DNA of 64,000 bases, from the NCBI GenBank assembly GCA_023392125.1, contig JAEVZS010000032.1:1-64000 (forward strand). Direction: 5' to 3'. The stretch is from Bacteroidota bacterium (GTDB lineage: Bacteria > Bacteroidota > Bacteroidia > Cytophagales > Cytophagaceae). How positions within the stretch are numbered: position 1 is the stretch's first letter; every line of letters begins with the position of its first letter. Of the stretch, positions 29,994-37,671 are shown piece after piece. The translations under genes and the position numbers were made by a program. The notes under the pieces are model-generated. The model saw nothing but the letters and a program-made list of their open reading frames with translations, did no database searches and was not told the DNA's origin.

Positions 29994-30557
29994 TTATGCT
30001 AATTTTCTAATAAAAAAGACTGTATGTGGCTCATGGATTTGATTATATACTTCAAAACCATTCTTTATGTAAAAAGTAAGATTTTCCTCCATGGAAGTTT
30101 CAAGATATATCGGCCCGGAATGCATCTTAGCTAATTCAGATAAAAGCTCAGATCCAATTCCCTTGCTTTGAGTTTCAGGACTCACTCCTATAAACAATAT
30201 ATGGAGAGAAGATTTCGCTAAAGAGTGTGATTTAACAATACGATTTCTGGCTAGTACCGTAGAAATCCGGTTTATCCCAATAACCTGAAACAATAGTTTC
30301 ATATCAGAAACAATTGATCTCCAAAGACTGCCTCGCTTTTCTGGCAATGTACATAGGATACATCCTTTCCCATCATGAGAAAGGTATATTACCCCTTGAT
30401 AAAAACAGGTTTCAAAAGCATACTCCATCAAAAAACGAATCCTGGTATTACGCCTCGAATCCTGCTTGACTATGAAATTTACACTAACATTCTTATCAAA
30501 AGCTTTGGTAAGGATATCAACTACTAAAGCCTTATCACTATAAACTGCCTTACGCAT
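29994..30557 (-). CDS. GNAT-family N-acetyltransferase
   Basis: A 187-aa protein with the acetyl-CoA-binding loop Q-S-K-G-I-G-S in the core GNAT segment (HILFIGVSPETQSKGIGSELLSEL), then YLETSMEENLTFYIKNGFEVY, the typical motif B. The N-terminal half matches GNATs that start RKAV..D...VVDILTKAF. Acceptor substrate unknown. It is the first gene of the operon with the hybrid kinase and faces away from the XRE gene across a 209-bp divergent region. Confidence 0.85.
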   Translation of the reverse strand: MRKAVYSDKALVVDILTKAFDKNVSVNFIVKQDSRRNTRIRFLMEYAFETCFYQGVIYLSHDGKGCILCTLPEKRGSLWRSIVSDMKLLFQVIGINRISTVLARNRIVKSHSLAKSSLHILFIGVSPETQSKGIGSELLSELAKMHSGPIYLETSMEENLTFYIKNGFEVYNQIHEPHTVFFIRKLA

Positions 30558-30682
30558 TATAAAAAATATAATTTAAACACATATCTGATTAAAAAATCAT
30601 TAAATCAAATACTTGAAAAAATAGCATTTATATCTTCAAAAGAAACAAAGCTACATATCTGAAGCATCTTTCACAAAAATGA

Positions 30683-30737
30683 TTACCCTTTTAATAGGGT
30701 AAAAGTAAAAACTTGTTTTCAATATGGCAAATTTGCC
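30683..30737. promoter_or_regulatory. Two operator-like palindromes upstream of the XRE gene
   Basis: TTACCCT-N6-AGGGTAA (30683-30702) and the perfect 12-bp palindrome GGCAAATTTGCC (30726-30737) lie in the divergent region between the GNAT gene and the first XRE gene. The second ends 29 nt before the nearest start codon. Their size and place fit binding sites for a dimeric repressor such as the adjacent XRE protein (inference). Confidence 0.45.
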
Positions 30738-30766
30738 TCTTAAATATACCATCATTTTGTTCATAA

Positions 30767-31015
30767 TTGAATGTGGACAGAAAAAAAGGGTATATCAGGC
30801 AAGAAGAAAAGCTTAAAGCTTTTGGAGCACATATCCGGCATTTGCGCCAGCAAAAAAATCTGTCTATACAAGCTCTTGCTGATCTTTGCAATATTGAGTA
30901 TAGCCAACTCAGCCGTATAGAACGTGGCATAATTAACACCAGCCTGAGCAATGTATTTGCTATTGCTGAGGCATTAAACATCCCTAGTAAAGAGCTTTTT
31001 GACTTTCCGGATTAA
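30767..31015 (+). CDS. Small XRE-family HTH regulator
   Basis: An 82-aa protein that is nearly all HTH_3 domain (LKAFGAHIRHLRQQKNLSIQALADLCNIEYSQLSRIERG...NVFAIAEALNIPSKELFDF). There is no in-frame ATG: the start is TTG at 30767 or GTG at 30773; the ATG at 30771 is out of frame. Two palindromes just upstream suggest autoregulation. It is the left end of the AT-rich island. Confidence 0.82.
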   Translation: MNVDRKKGYIRQEEKLKAFGAHIRHLRQQKNLSIQALADLCNIEYSQLSRIERGIINTSLSNVFAIAEALNIPSKELFDFPD

Positions 31016-31183
31016 TCTGGGAAAGTAAATTACTTTCTCCACTGCTTCATAAAATATCAATCGCTCTCAAATTGCAAAATCATCATTATTTTCAGCCATA
31101 TTACTTTGACAAAAGTATTATCTTTGATTGCTCAATGTTATTCATAAAATAGATATATTACCCATTCAATCGATATTTTATTC

Positions 31184-31543
31184 ATGGAAATAGGCACTAA
31201 AATCAAGAAAGTAAGAGAATTAAGAAACTATACCCAAGAATATATGGCCGACAGACTCAATATAAGCCAGTCGACATACAGCAGATTTGAGAAAGATGAT
31301 AGTGACCTTACCCTATCTCAACTCAACAAAATAGCGGAAGTTCTTGAAGTAAAACCCAATGACCTTATTTCATTTGATGAAAAATACGTTTTCAACAACT
31401 ATGGAGAGATCAAAGAGAACCAATATGGGAATATCCAGAATCAATTCCCTATTGAAATGAAAAAATTGTATGAAAATAATATCAAATTGTTAGAGGATAA
31501 AATTCATCGCTTAGAAGATATAATCGCTCAACTAAAAAAGTAG
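31184..31543 (+). CDS. XRE-family HTH regulator with C-terminal coiled coil
   Basis: A 119-aa protein. HTH_3 lies at residues 5-62 (IKKVRELRNYTQEYMADRLNISQSTYSRFEKDDSDLTLSQLNKIAEVL). A linker with NNYGEIKENQYGNIQNQ follows, then a C-terminal helix (about 88-118, KKLYENNIKLLEDKIHRLEDIIAQLKK) with heptad spacing, probably for dimerisation. Such stand-alone regulators are common in Bacteroidota accessory regions. It is followed by a terminator at 31592-31616. Target genes unknown. Confidence 0.85.
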   Translation: MEIGTKIKKVRELRNYTQEYMADRLNISQSTYSRFEKDDSDLTLSQLNKIAEVLEVKPNDLISFDEKYVFNNYGEIKENQYGNIQNQFPIEMKKLYENNIKLLEDKIHRLEDIIAQLKK

Positions 31544-31591
31544 AGTTCCGACAAGCAGCCTTACTTTCAATTAAAAATTATTGTATATATT

Positions 31592-31619
31592 AAAAGCCAC
31601 GTGTTACGTGGCTTTTTTT
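31592..31619. terminator. Bidirectional terminator
   Basis: Arms AAAAGCCACG (31592-31601) and CGTGGCTTTT (31607-31616), 5-nt loop, then a run of T. It lies between the convergent XRE gene and the 101-aa gene, whose stop is at 31623, so it can serve both. Confidence 0.85.
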
Positions 31620-31622
31620 GTT

Positions 31623-31928
31623 CTATTGCTTTTGTATTCTAAGTTCATCATCGATCACATCCAGTAACTGCAAAAGAAAGTATAAGTCTTCCGGCATACT
31701 GGCATATGGCCCTAATAGGGCATCCTGCTCCAAAGAAATATAGTGTAAATAAATATTCCGGAGATTACGGCTAAGACGCCTGGCCGGAACCGCGCATATC
31801 AGAGCATCCAGCTCATCAACAATGCGGTAATTAATACGAGAATAAGGGGGTAATTTGATCTTCCGACGTTTAGAACTGACGGCTTTGCCTTGTTCGTTAG
31901 TGGATTGGGAAGTTGACTGGTTTCGCAT
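31623..31928 (-). CDS. Conserved-looking small protein of unknown function (101 aa)
   Basis: A 101-aa protein. A basic, Ser/Gln-rich N-terminus (MRNQSTSQSTNEQGKAVSSKRRKIKLP) leads to a compact helical part (SRINYRIVDELDALICAVPARRLSRNLRNIYLHYISLEQDALLGPYASMPEDLYFLLQLLDVIDDELR). No family recognised. The basic tail could bind nucleic acid (inference). Its start codon lies inside one arm of a perfect 11-bp inverted repeat (31917-31927 with 31964-31974), and its leader is densely structured, suggesting control at the RNA level. Confidence 0.65.
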   Translation of the reverse strand: MRNQSTSQSTNEQGKAVSSKRRKIKLPPYSRINYRIVDELDALICAVPARRLSRNLRNIYLHYISLEQDALLGPYASMPEDLYFLLQLLDVIDDELRIQKQ

Positions 31929-32048
31929 TTTTTATTGTTTAATAAGATTGCCCGGATAGGAAGTGCGAAACCAGCCGTGGCTAATTTTAGGGTCCTTACG
32001 GATACCCTCTTCCTCCGGGCAATACGTTTACTCTAACATTAAACAATA
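31917..32048 (-). promoter_or_regulatory. Densely palindromic leader with competing RNA structures
   Basis: Nested inverted repeats: TATTGTTTAAT (31933-31943) with ATTAAACAATA (32038-32048); ATTGCCCGGA (31947-31956) with TCCGGGCAAT (32014-32023); GGAAG (31959-31963) with CTTCC (32009-32013). Inside are hairpins AGCC/GGCT (31973-31982) and AGGGT/ACCCT (31989-32008). An alternative perfect 11-bp pairing, CTGGTTTCGCA (31917-31927) with TGCGAAACCAG (31964-31974), covers the start codon of the 101-aa gene and crosses the nested stems. This fits a leader switch or structured RNA on the minus strand. It matches no riboswitch class that I recognise. Confidence 0.6.
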
Positions 32049-32106
32049 ATGCCACTTCAATAACATGATTTATTGCGTGGCATCTCTGCCACAACTGATT
32101 TCGCAT
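31996..32106 (-). CDS. Possible 36-aa leader peptide
   Basis: A short ORF starting ATGCGAAATCAG (residues MRNQL), which nearly repeats the first four codons of the downstream 101-aa gene (ATGCGAAACCAG, MRNQS). It ends at a TAA inside the structured leader. It could be a leader peptide whose translation changes the folding of the leader, or a relic of a partial duplication. No independent coding evidence. Confidence 0.25.
   Translation of the reverse strand: MRNQLWQRCHAINHVIEVALLFNVRVNVLPGGRGYP
32049..32083. repeat. Additional hairpin next to the structured leader
   Basis: ATGCCAC (32049-32055) pairs with GTGGCAT (32077-32083), with an inner stem CAATAA (32058-32063) / TTATTG (32070-32075). 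It abuts the outer arm of the leader structure. A weaker TGCCA/TGGCA pair lies at 32087-32110. Together with the leader these make about 190 bp of near-continuous palindromes. Confidence 0.5.
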
Positions 32107-32203
32107 GGCAATAATACGACTTTTTTGAAAGAAAAAAAACAACTATTTTCCAGTGCTTTTCAAATGCTTTAATTAAATTGTTATATTCTTCTTTATATAA
32201 AAT

Positions 32204-33079
32204 ATGGCTTCTATCTTTGATCTACTCAAAAGTCAAAAAACGGCTATCTCTATTCTGGAAAATGTCAGCAAAGTTTCCAATCCATACAAAGCTTTTGCCT
32301 TAAATGGATCATCTGACTTAAGCAAATATTTTTCTTCTGGACAATCCCACAGAAGCTCGTCTCTGTCATCCTTTCCAGAGTCTTTTTACATAGAGAATCG
32401 AAAGACAATTAGTGATAGTCTCAAAGCTATTAGTCGCCTAGATAAAGTATCACCAATTTTGCACGTTGGATCCGGCTTAATTTCAGCCATTAATATAATA
32501 AAACAAGTCAAGTTAGAATCTTACGAGTGGAATAGAAATGAATGGATCGATGAACAAATTGACGAAATCACTGAAATTTCAAATAATATATCTTCTGAAG
32601 GTTTTTCTTCTGGACAATTGGAGCAATTAAATGTGCTCATAAGAAATATCGTTTTAACTTCTGAGATTAAGCTCCACAAATCGAAATCAGAAAAGCTATG
32701 GAATGCAATAAGTGTTATAATTATATTACTATCTTTCCTAAAAGACACAATCGATTTTGTATTAAAAAATAGTGATTTAACGAATAAACAAGTGATTGAA
32801 GAATTAAATAGCAGTTACAAAACTTTACATACAGAAATCGATTCCCTCTTTACGCAAATAAGATATAGTGAAGTTGATAGATACGCAACCAAAGATTGCA
32901 TTCTTTATTTAAAACCATCCACTAATACTCAAAAACTAGGGACGATTAGAAAGAACCAATATGTCTCTGTTATAGACAAAAACCATAAATGGCTCTATAT
33001 CTCATATGTAGACAATTTTACTAATGAGCCTCAATCAGGGTGGGTTATAAAAAAATATTTTGATCTAATCACAAATTGA
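32204..33079 (+). CDS. Membrane protein with C-terminal SH3-like domain (first gene of defence-like cassette)
   Basis: A 291-aa protein. The N-terminal ~160 residues are Ser-rich then helical, with no known motif. A single hydrophobic segment lies at about 164-186 (LWNAISVIIILLSFLKDTIDFVL). The C-terminus (about 227-291) reads as a bacterial SH3 domain (CILYLKPSTNTQKLGTIRKNQYVSVIDKNHKWLYISY...SGWVIKKYFDLI). The sequence is clearly more AT-rich than the flanking chromosome. Its stop is 2 nt before the most likely start of the next gene. It could act as a sensor or membrane anchor for the cassette (inference). Confidence 0.72.
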   Translation: MASIFDLLKSQKTAISILENVSKVSNPYKAFALNGSSDLSKYFSSGQSHRSSSLSSFPESFYIENRKTISDSLKAISRLDKVSPILHVGSGLISAINIIKQVKLESYEWNRNEWIDEQIDEITEISNNISSEGFSSGQLEQLNVLIRNIVLTSEIKLHKSKSEKLWNAISVIIILLSFLKDTIDFVLKNSDLTNKQVIEELNSSYKTLHTEIDSLFTQIRYSEVDRYATKDCILYLKPSTNTQKLGTIRKNQYVSVIDKNHKWLYISYVDNFTNEPQSGWVIKKYFDLITN

Positions 33080-33081
33080 TC

Positions 33082-33630
33082 ATGGAGCTTGATTTTTCAG
33101 AACTTCAAGAAAACAGAACCGCTCAACAAGCAGGGGCAAGATTTGAAGAGCTTGTTGCTGAATATTTTAGAAAAATAAAAGAGCTCCCTTCTAATAGCAT
33201 TGTAGATACCACCGTAACTCATTCTGGTGAAGGGGCAGATGGCGGTCAAGATCTAATTGTTAGATTAAAATTCAATGATAATATGACCACTTTTGAAAGA
33301 TTCTGGGTTGTTCAATGTAAATTTTTCTCAAAAAACGTTACCGCAAAAGACATTAGTTCAATAAATATCCCTTCTTTAATACATTCTTACAAAGCAGATG
33401 GTTATTTGTTGATATGTAAAGAGGGGGTAGGTAAGTCAATTACTGAGCTTTTTAATAACTTAGAAAACAGTTGTAGGTTTTGTTATAAGTATGAATTTTG
33501 GAGAGGAAGTCAGTTTAAGGATAAGTTATTATCCGAAAATATGACGTCTATACTTCAACAGTATTTCCCAAAATATTACAATTCTATTTATATAAAATCC
33601 CAGAATTTAGATAGTATATATAGCTTATGA
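33082..33630 (+). CDS. Mrr-like PD-(D/E)XK nuclease
   Basis: A 182-aa protein (from ATG 33082; a TTG at 33076 would add two residues and overlap the previous gene). It has the restriction-endonuclease fold signature of the Mrr group: FEELVAEYF with E23/E24, then G51-A-D-G-G-Q-D57, then V-V-Q78-C-K80 (the Q-x-K form typical of Mrr), followed by SKNVTAKDI. Mrr-type nucleases cut foreign or modified DNA and are frequent effector domains in anti-phage systems. Here it stands alone without NTPase or specificity domain, so partners in the operon may supply recognition. Its stop overlaps the next start by 4 nt (ATGA). Confidence 0.82.
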   Translation: MELDFSELQENRTAQQAGARFEELVAEYFRKIKELPSNSIVDTTVTHSGEGADGGQDLIVRLKFNDNMTTFERFWVVQCKFFSKNVTAKDISSINIPSLIHSYKADGYLLICKEGVGKSITELFNNLENSCRFCYKYEFWRGSQFKDKLLSENMTSILQQYFPKYYNSIYIKSQNLDSIYSL

Positions 33631-34097
33631 AAGTATTTGCATCATGCTCATTGGATAATACAGAAAAATATATTATTTCAGTTTTAACCTTACAGTTACA
33701 AAAAAGGAATCACACACTTACTTCTAGTTTCAATAATCCTTACTCAGAAAAAGGTTATGCTTACAAACAAATACTAAATTGTGATATCTTCCTTGGTATT
33801 ATTTCATATAATGGATCGGGTATAGCCGATGTCGTCAATGATTACAATTATGCCCATGAACGAAAAATCCCTTCACTATTACTGATTGAAGAAAATGTCA
33901 ATCATCAAAAACTAAACAACATAAGAAATAATATTATTTATTTTAATAGAGACAACCCTCATCCTTCGATAGATAAAGTTAATGAACTTATTCAATCCAA
34001 TAAGAATAAGGAAGCAAATACCAATGTTTTACCTTGGGTTTTAGGTGGGGCCGCAATAATTGCACTTATTTCTCTACTTTCTTCCGATGACTCATAA
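33627..34097 (+). CDS. TIR/deoxyribosyltransferase-like protein with C-terminal membrane anchor
   Basis: A 156-aa protein. It starts like a Rossmann-type TIR/nucleoside-deoxyribosyltransferase/DUF4062 domain (MKVFASCSLDNTEKYIISVL), with later hallmarks ILNCDIFLGIISYNGSG...VNDYNYAHERKIPSLLLIEE. A single transmembrane helix near the C-terminus (about 133-150, VLPWVLGGAAIIALISLL) would leave the domain in the cytoplasm. The usual catalytic Glu of NADase TIRs is not clear to me, so it may sense or bind rather than cleave a nucleotide. It overlaps the nuclease gene by 4 nt, which implies co-translation. Confidence 0.62.
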   Translation: MKVFASCSLDNTEKYIISVLTLQLQKRNHTLTSSFNNPYSEKGYAYKQILNCDIFLGIISYNGSGIADVVNDYNYAHERKIPSLLLIEENVNHQKLNNIRNNIIYFNRDNPHPSIDKVNELIQSNKNKEANTNVLPWVLGGAAIIALISLLSSDDS

Positions 34098-34115
34098 CCG
34101 TGAAAAAATCAACCA

Positions 34116-34805
34116 ATGACGCCTATTGACAAACTAACAAGAAAATATAAGTTTAATCCTTCGAACTTCGATACAGCAAAAGACAATTATTATACTTTTT
34201 GCATGACGATAAATAACCCAAACTATTCTATTGAAAAATCAGAAGAGGCGTATAAAGCTCTATACGAAAGTTTTGTTCAAATATTAGACATCGCTGCTTC
34301 AGAATCCCAAATTAGAGAAAATTTATCTCTATACACTCCAACTCTCCATGACATTCCTATATCTGTTACAATCGCAACAGATACCAGTGACATCAATATC
34401 ACAATGGTCTTATTCCAAAATTTTTATGTAGCAACAGCCATCAAAAGCCCTCAAAACATAAAATTTATGAAAGACGAATTTTGGTCATTACTTTTTCAAC
34501 TTTCGGCTGTAGGCACATTCAGATTTAAAGAAAAAGAACTCCCAGACAAAACTATGAGAAAAAAACATCCTCAACTTTTTAATAAAACGGGAAATTATTA
34601 TAAGTTTCTTCGAAACTATTTCCTATTTGAAGCAAATTATGGACGCATTAGAGATCTAGGATCCATTGCTGTATCATGGGAAAGTACAGAAAGCTTTGAT
34701 GTATTAATTCCAAAAATTTGTGATGCAGTTAAAATAATGTATAGACTTAACTTTTTATTGTGGAAGCATGACAATAAGAATGTCAGATTGAATCATAGAT
34801 TTTAA
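34116..34805 (+). CDS. Protein of unknown function, last gene of defence-like cassette
   Basis: A 229-aa protein with no recognised domain, no signal peptide and no clear membrane segment. Helical start (DKLTRKYKFNPSNFDTAKDNYYTFCM), beta-rich middle (IPISVTIATDTSDINITMVLFQNFYVATAI), then a Lys-rich helical tail. It lies 18 nt after the previous stop, in the same AT-rich composition, and is the last gene before a long intergenic region with hairpins. Probably co-transcribed with the cassette. Confidence 0.65.
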   Translation: MTPIDKLTRKYKFNPSNFDTAKDNYYTFCMTINNPNYSIEKSEEAYKALYESFVQILDIAASESQIRENLSLYTPTLHDIPISVTIATDTSDINITMVLFQNFYVATAIKSPQNIKFMKDEFWSLLFQLSAVGTFRFKEKELPDKTMRKKHPQLFNKTGNYYKFLRNYFLFEANYGRIRDLGSIAVSWESTESFDVLIPKICDAVKIMYRLNFLLWKHDNKNVRLNHRF

Positions 34806-35051
34806 CCGAGTTATTGCAAGCTCCCCTTTAATCATTATACCAAGAAATCAACCACATTTGAACCACTCGTTGAAAAAAAAACATGTATTCAACCGATATA
34901 CGACCTATTAAAATAATTTCAATAATTAATACATTGAATATGATATTTTTAAATAAAAAAGACACATATCATGTGGAGAACGTGGTGAAGCTTCAGAGGC
35001 GATAACCTTCTGGCAACGATCTGTATAATCATGCTAACTACAGCAGCTTAT

Positions 35052-35109
35052 AATCCGGTCTTACTATATCAGTCTGAACTACTTTGAACTGGTATAGTAA
35101 AACCGGATT
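35052..35109. repeat. Long imperfect inverted repeat
   Basis: The arms 35052-35073 and 35088-35109 pair over 22 positions with two single mismatches (AATCCGGT, TTACTATA and CAGT segments), around a 14-nt loop. It may be a strong terminator of the cassette transcript, a small mobile-element remnant or a recombination site. Confidence 0.6.
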
Positions 35110-35274
35110 TATACTGCCCCAATCACTCCGGTCTACTGAGTGATTAGTATCCCGGTGATCTCAGGCCAATCTTTTAACTGAATACGCCTTCTCTTATCAA
35201 TAACCCGGAGGAAAGATCCTTTAAAATTTACCAGCCTTCCCCTCCCATCATCTCTGCAAACTATATATACAAAA

Positions 35275-35298
35275 CAGGGCCTGATTTCTCAGACCCTG
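35275..35298 (-). terminator. Terminator of the GH8 gene
   Basis: CAGGG-c-CTGA / TCAG-a-CCCTG with a 4-nt loop, 23 nt past the stop of the minus-strand GH8 gene and followed by TTTTG on that strand. Confidence 0.6.
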
Positions 35299-35321
35299 CT
35301 TTATTCTCAAAAGTAATCCTG

Positions 35322-37301
35322 TTATTTTTTTATAATTATCCTCTCAGTAAAGCTATTGTTCCGAGCATCCTTAATATGTACAAAATACACACCTCCCTGG
35401 AGATTTTCAACAGATACTTCCACCTTTCCTTCTGTCAGCCTGGTCTGTATCAATGTTTTTCCTGTGAGATCTTTCAGCTCAAGCTGACCATTTTGTATGG
35501 ATTCTGATTGAATTGAAATAGTTCCAGAGCTTGCCGGATTAGGATAAACATTTATTTCCATGCGGTTGCCAGTACGCTCCCAAACGCTGGTGGTAATTTC
35601 TGGTTTCCATATCTTAAAGTTTCCGGATGCATGAAGCAGAGCCAGCATATGCAGCAATCCGTCATAATAGCGGTATTGACCGGTTGGCAACGCCTGATTA
35701 TACAATCTGTCCACAAAATTCCAGGCCTGGCTGTTGTTTGAGGCAAGTGTTCCCGCCCCGTTCATAGCATATAAGCCGCTGGATGTATGTGTACCATTGG
35801 TCGGTGTTCCATCCTGATGATAAAGAGCAGGATAGTTGGCCCCCTGACTGTTAAAGAACGTTAAAAGTTTATCAACCTGAGCCGAATGCCAGGAATTGCC
35901 AAACCAGTGCGCGTCCATCGCGATGTTGCCGATGACTCTCCATGAGTCGTACGCAAAATTCACAGAATTTTCATTAAAATTTACAGCCCGGGGAGCACCG
36001 TCAAAGGTCATATAATCGGTAACGAGGCCGGTTTGCGGATGCATGGCTCTCAGAAAATACGCCCTGCTCGTATCGGCCGCGTCGGCCCAGAACCGATTGT
36101 CGGCATCGGCCCAGAATGACCAGAGCTTGTAAAATGCCGGCAAATGGTAGGATGGATCGGAGAAATCCGCCAGATCACCCCGAGGTACAAAAACGACCTG
36201 CTTTCTGTTTTTGTCAAACATATTACGAAGCTGATCGACCACTCCGCCGTTTCTGGATTCAAGATTCAGCATATCGTGCAATAGCTGCTGAGCTTCGGCT
36301 TCATAATCAAATATTCCGCTCCCCTTGCCCCAGCGGTGCGCTGCAAAAAACAGGGACATGGCCATATATTTCTCTCCATCCGGCGCACTATTGGGATCCA
36401 TGATACCATAAGGAGGGGCCGCCTCCACCTGCCAGGCAAAATAGCCCTGCCTCGGTCCGGATTGATGCTGCATATAGGATTTGGCAAATTTCCAAAGCCT
36501 GTCAAATTCTTCTTTCTTATCCAACTGTACGGCGACCATCATACCGTAGGATATGCCTTCGGACCGAACGTCATTGCTGGCAATATCCTTGATAAAAGCC
36601 ATATCAGGTACGACTTCAAAGTAAACCGCTTCAGTGGATGCATTTCCATGAAAAAGCTGCTGAAAAGCAGCATCGACTTTATTATTTATTGCGGACTCTG
36701 ATTTGCCCATTTCCAGAAACATGTTTCTGTACACATCGGTATAGTAGGCTCCTTCAGCCGGCGGTACAGGAGTACCCAGCTCTGTATCCTGAACCACTTC
36801 CAGTGAAAAATCATCAAAATAGTAATTGGCAGCCGCTGCTCCTGCAAAAATATTGAAACGTAAAGCGCCTTCACCCTCTACATCTGAGGTATAGATCATT
36901 TCGATATATCTCCAGCCGGTGCTCAGACTAAAATCGGAGCCCGTGCGGTACCCATAGGAAGGCGGGCCATCCTGGGCGGCCACATGTATGGAAACATCCC
37001 GGTCCGCTTTGGCATAAAAACCAAGGATGTATTTGACGCCGTTTTCTGCTGCCCAGTTGCTTGGCGCATTTAGCTGAATCTGATAATTGCTGGATGCTGC
37101 CTGGGTAACCTGTATGTGCGCAGCACTGGAGCCGGTACGGGCTTCGGAAGACAAATAATCGATAACCGCCAGTCCGTCCGGTGTCTGGAAACCCCACCAG
37201 TCCTGCCCGTTCTCAAAACCGGGATTAGAAAAAATGTTCGCCGCCTTCAGGCTCTGAAATGCCAGCAGGAAGACGAGGCTGAATAGATATCTGTTCTTCA
37301 T
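35322..37301 (-). CDS. T9SS-secreted GH8 glycoside hydrolase with N-terminal CBM-like domain
   Basis: A 659-aa secreted enzyme: signal peptide (about 1-20); a CBM4/9-like beta-sandwich at about 22-170 (NIFSNPGFENGQDWW...YYFDDFSLEVV); a GH8 catalytic domain at about 183-560; and a T9SS sorting domain at about 575-659 (INVYPNPASSGTISIQSES...GGVYFVHIKDARN). Catalytic residues by family comparison: E248 in SEGISYGM (general acid), D308 in PDGE, and D452 in YDSWR (base). The closest pattern in memory is the reducing-end-xylose-releasing exo-oligoxylanase branch of GH8, but endo-xylanase or glucanase activity cannot be excluded. The CE4-GH8 protein at the right edge of the window has a very similar GH8 domain. 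Confidence 0.9.
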   Translation of the reverse strand: MKNRYLFSLVFLLAFQSLKAANIFSNPGFENGQDWWGFQTPDGLAVIDYLSSEARTGSSAAHIQVTQAASSNYQIQLNAPSNWAAENGVKYILGFYAKADRDVSIHVAAQDGPPSYGYRTGSDFSLSTGWRYIEMIYTSDVEGEGALRFNIFAGAAAANYYFDDFSLEVVQDTELGTPVPPAEGAYYTDVYRNMFLEMGKSESAINNKVDAAFQQLFHGNASTEAVYFEVVPDMAFIKDIASNDVRSEGISYGMMVAVQLDKKEEFDRLWKFAKSYMQHQSGPRQGYFAWQVEAAPPYGIMDPNSAPDGEKYMAMSLFFAAHRWGKGSGIFDYEAEAQQLLHDMLNLESRNGGVVDQLRNMFDKNRKQVVFVPRGDLADFSDPSYHLPAFYKLWSFWADADNRFWADAADTSRAYFLRAMHPQTGLVTDYMTFDGAPRAVNFNENSVNFAYDSWRVIGNIAMDAHWFGNSWHSAQVDKLLTFFNSQGANYPALYHQDGTPTNGTHTSSGLYAMNGAGTLASNNSQAWNFVDRLYNQALPTGQYRYYDGLLHMLALLHASGNFKIWKPEITTSVWERTGNRMEINVYPNPASSGTISIQSESIQNGQLELKDLTGKTLIQTRLTEGKVEVSVENLQGGVYFVHIKDARNNSFTERIIIKK

Positions 37302-37671
37302 AATAGTTTAGCTTTTAGCCAGCTAAAGTAAAAATAAAGCCGGAAGAATTAAAATAGAAATAATGCTTATTATGAAGAAAATAACCGCTTAAAAGAAATC
37401 AGTCACTTTTCTCCCTCTACGACCCGGGGTGCCCGGATAATTATTAACCTTGCGGCTTCAGGTCCGCCTTGCTCTGACAGCAAATAACGGCCTGAGGTCT
37501 TAACCTTTCCGGGGGGATGCAACAATAGATAAAACTCCATTTCGGTTGGTATTTCGATCAGCTTAATGCATTTCGAGTGAAAGAATAATCACCCTAAGAA
37601 GAGGCTTTCAATCTTCTCATTATCAGAAATATTAATACGATACCACCGGTTTTTCTGCCAATACATCCATT
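37302..37671. other. 370-bp intergenic region, nothing recognised
   Basis: It holds the upstream region of the GH8 gene and the 3' flank of the PAS-LuxR gene. No convincing ORF, RNA gene or terminator-type hairpin was found. Confidence 0.5.

Larger units (their letters stand above)
34806..35321. other. 516-bp intergenic region with inverted repeats
   Basis: No gene seen. It contains a long imperfect inverted repeat (35052-35109), a perfect 8-bp hairpin AATCACTC/GAGTGATT (35121-35145), and the terminator of the GH8 gene at its right end. Composition changes from very AT-rich on the left to mixed on the right, consistent with the right border of the island lying here. Confidence 0.55.

Noticed and set aside
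31930..32110. Retron-type ncRNA, suggested by the long terminal inverted repeats
   Set aside because: No reverse transcriptase is encoded nearby, and the crossing start-codon pairing fits a leader better.
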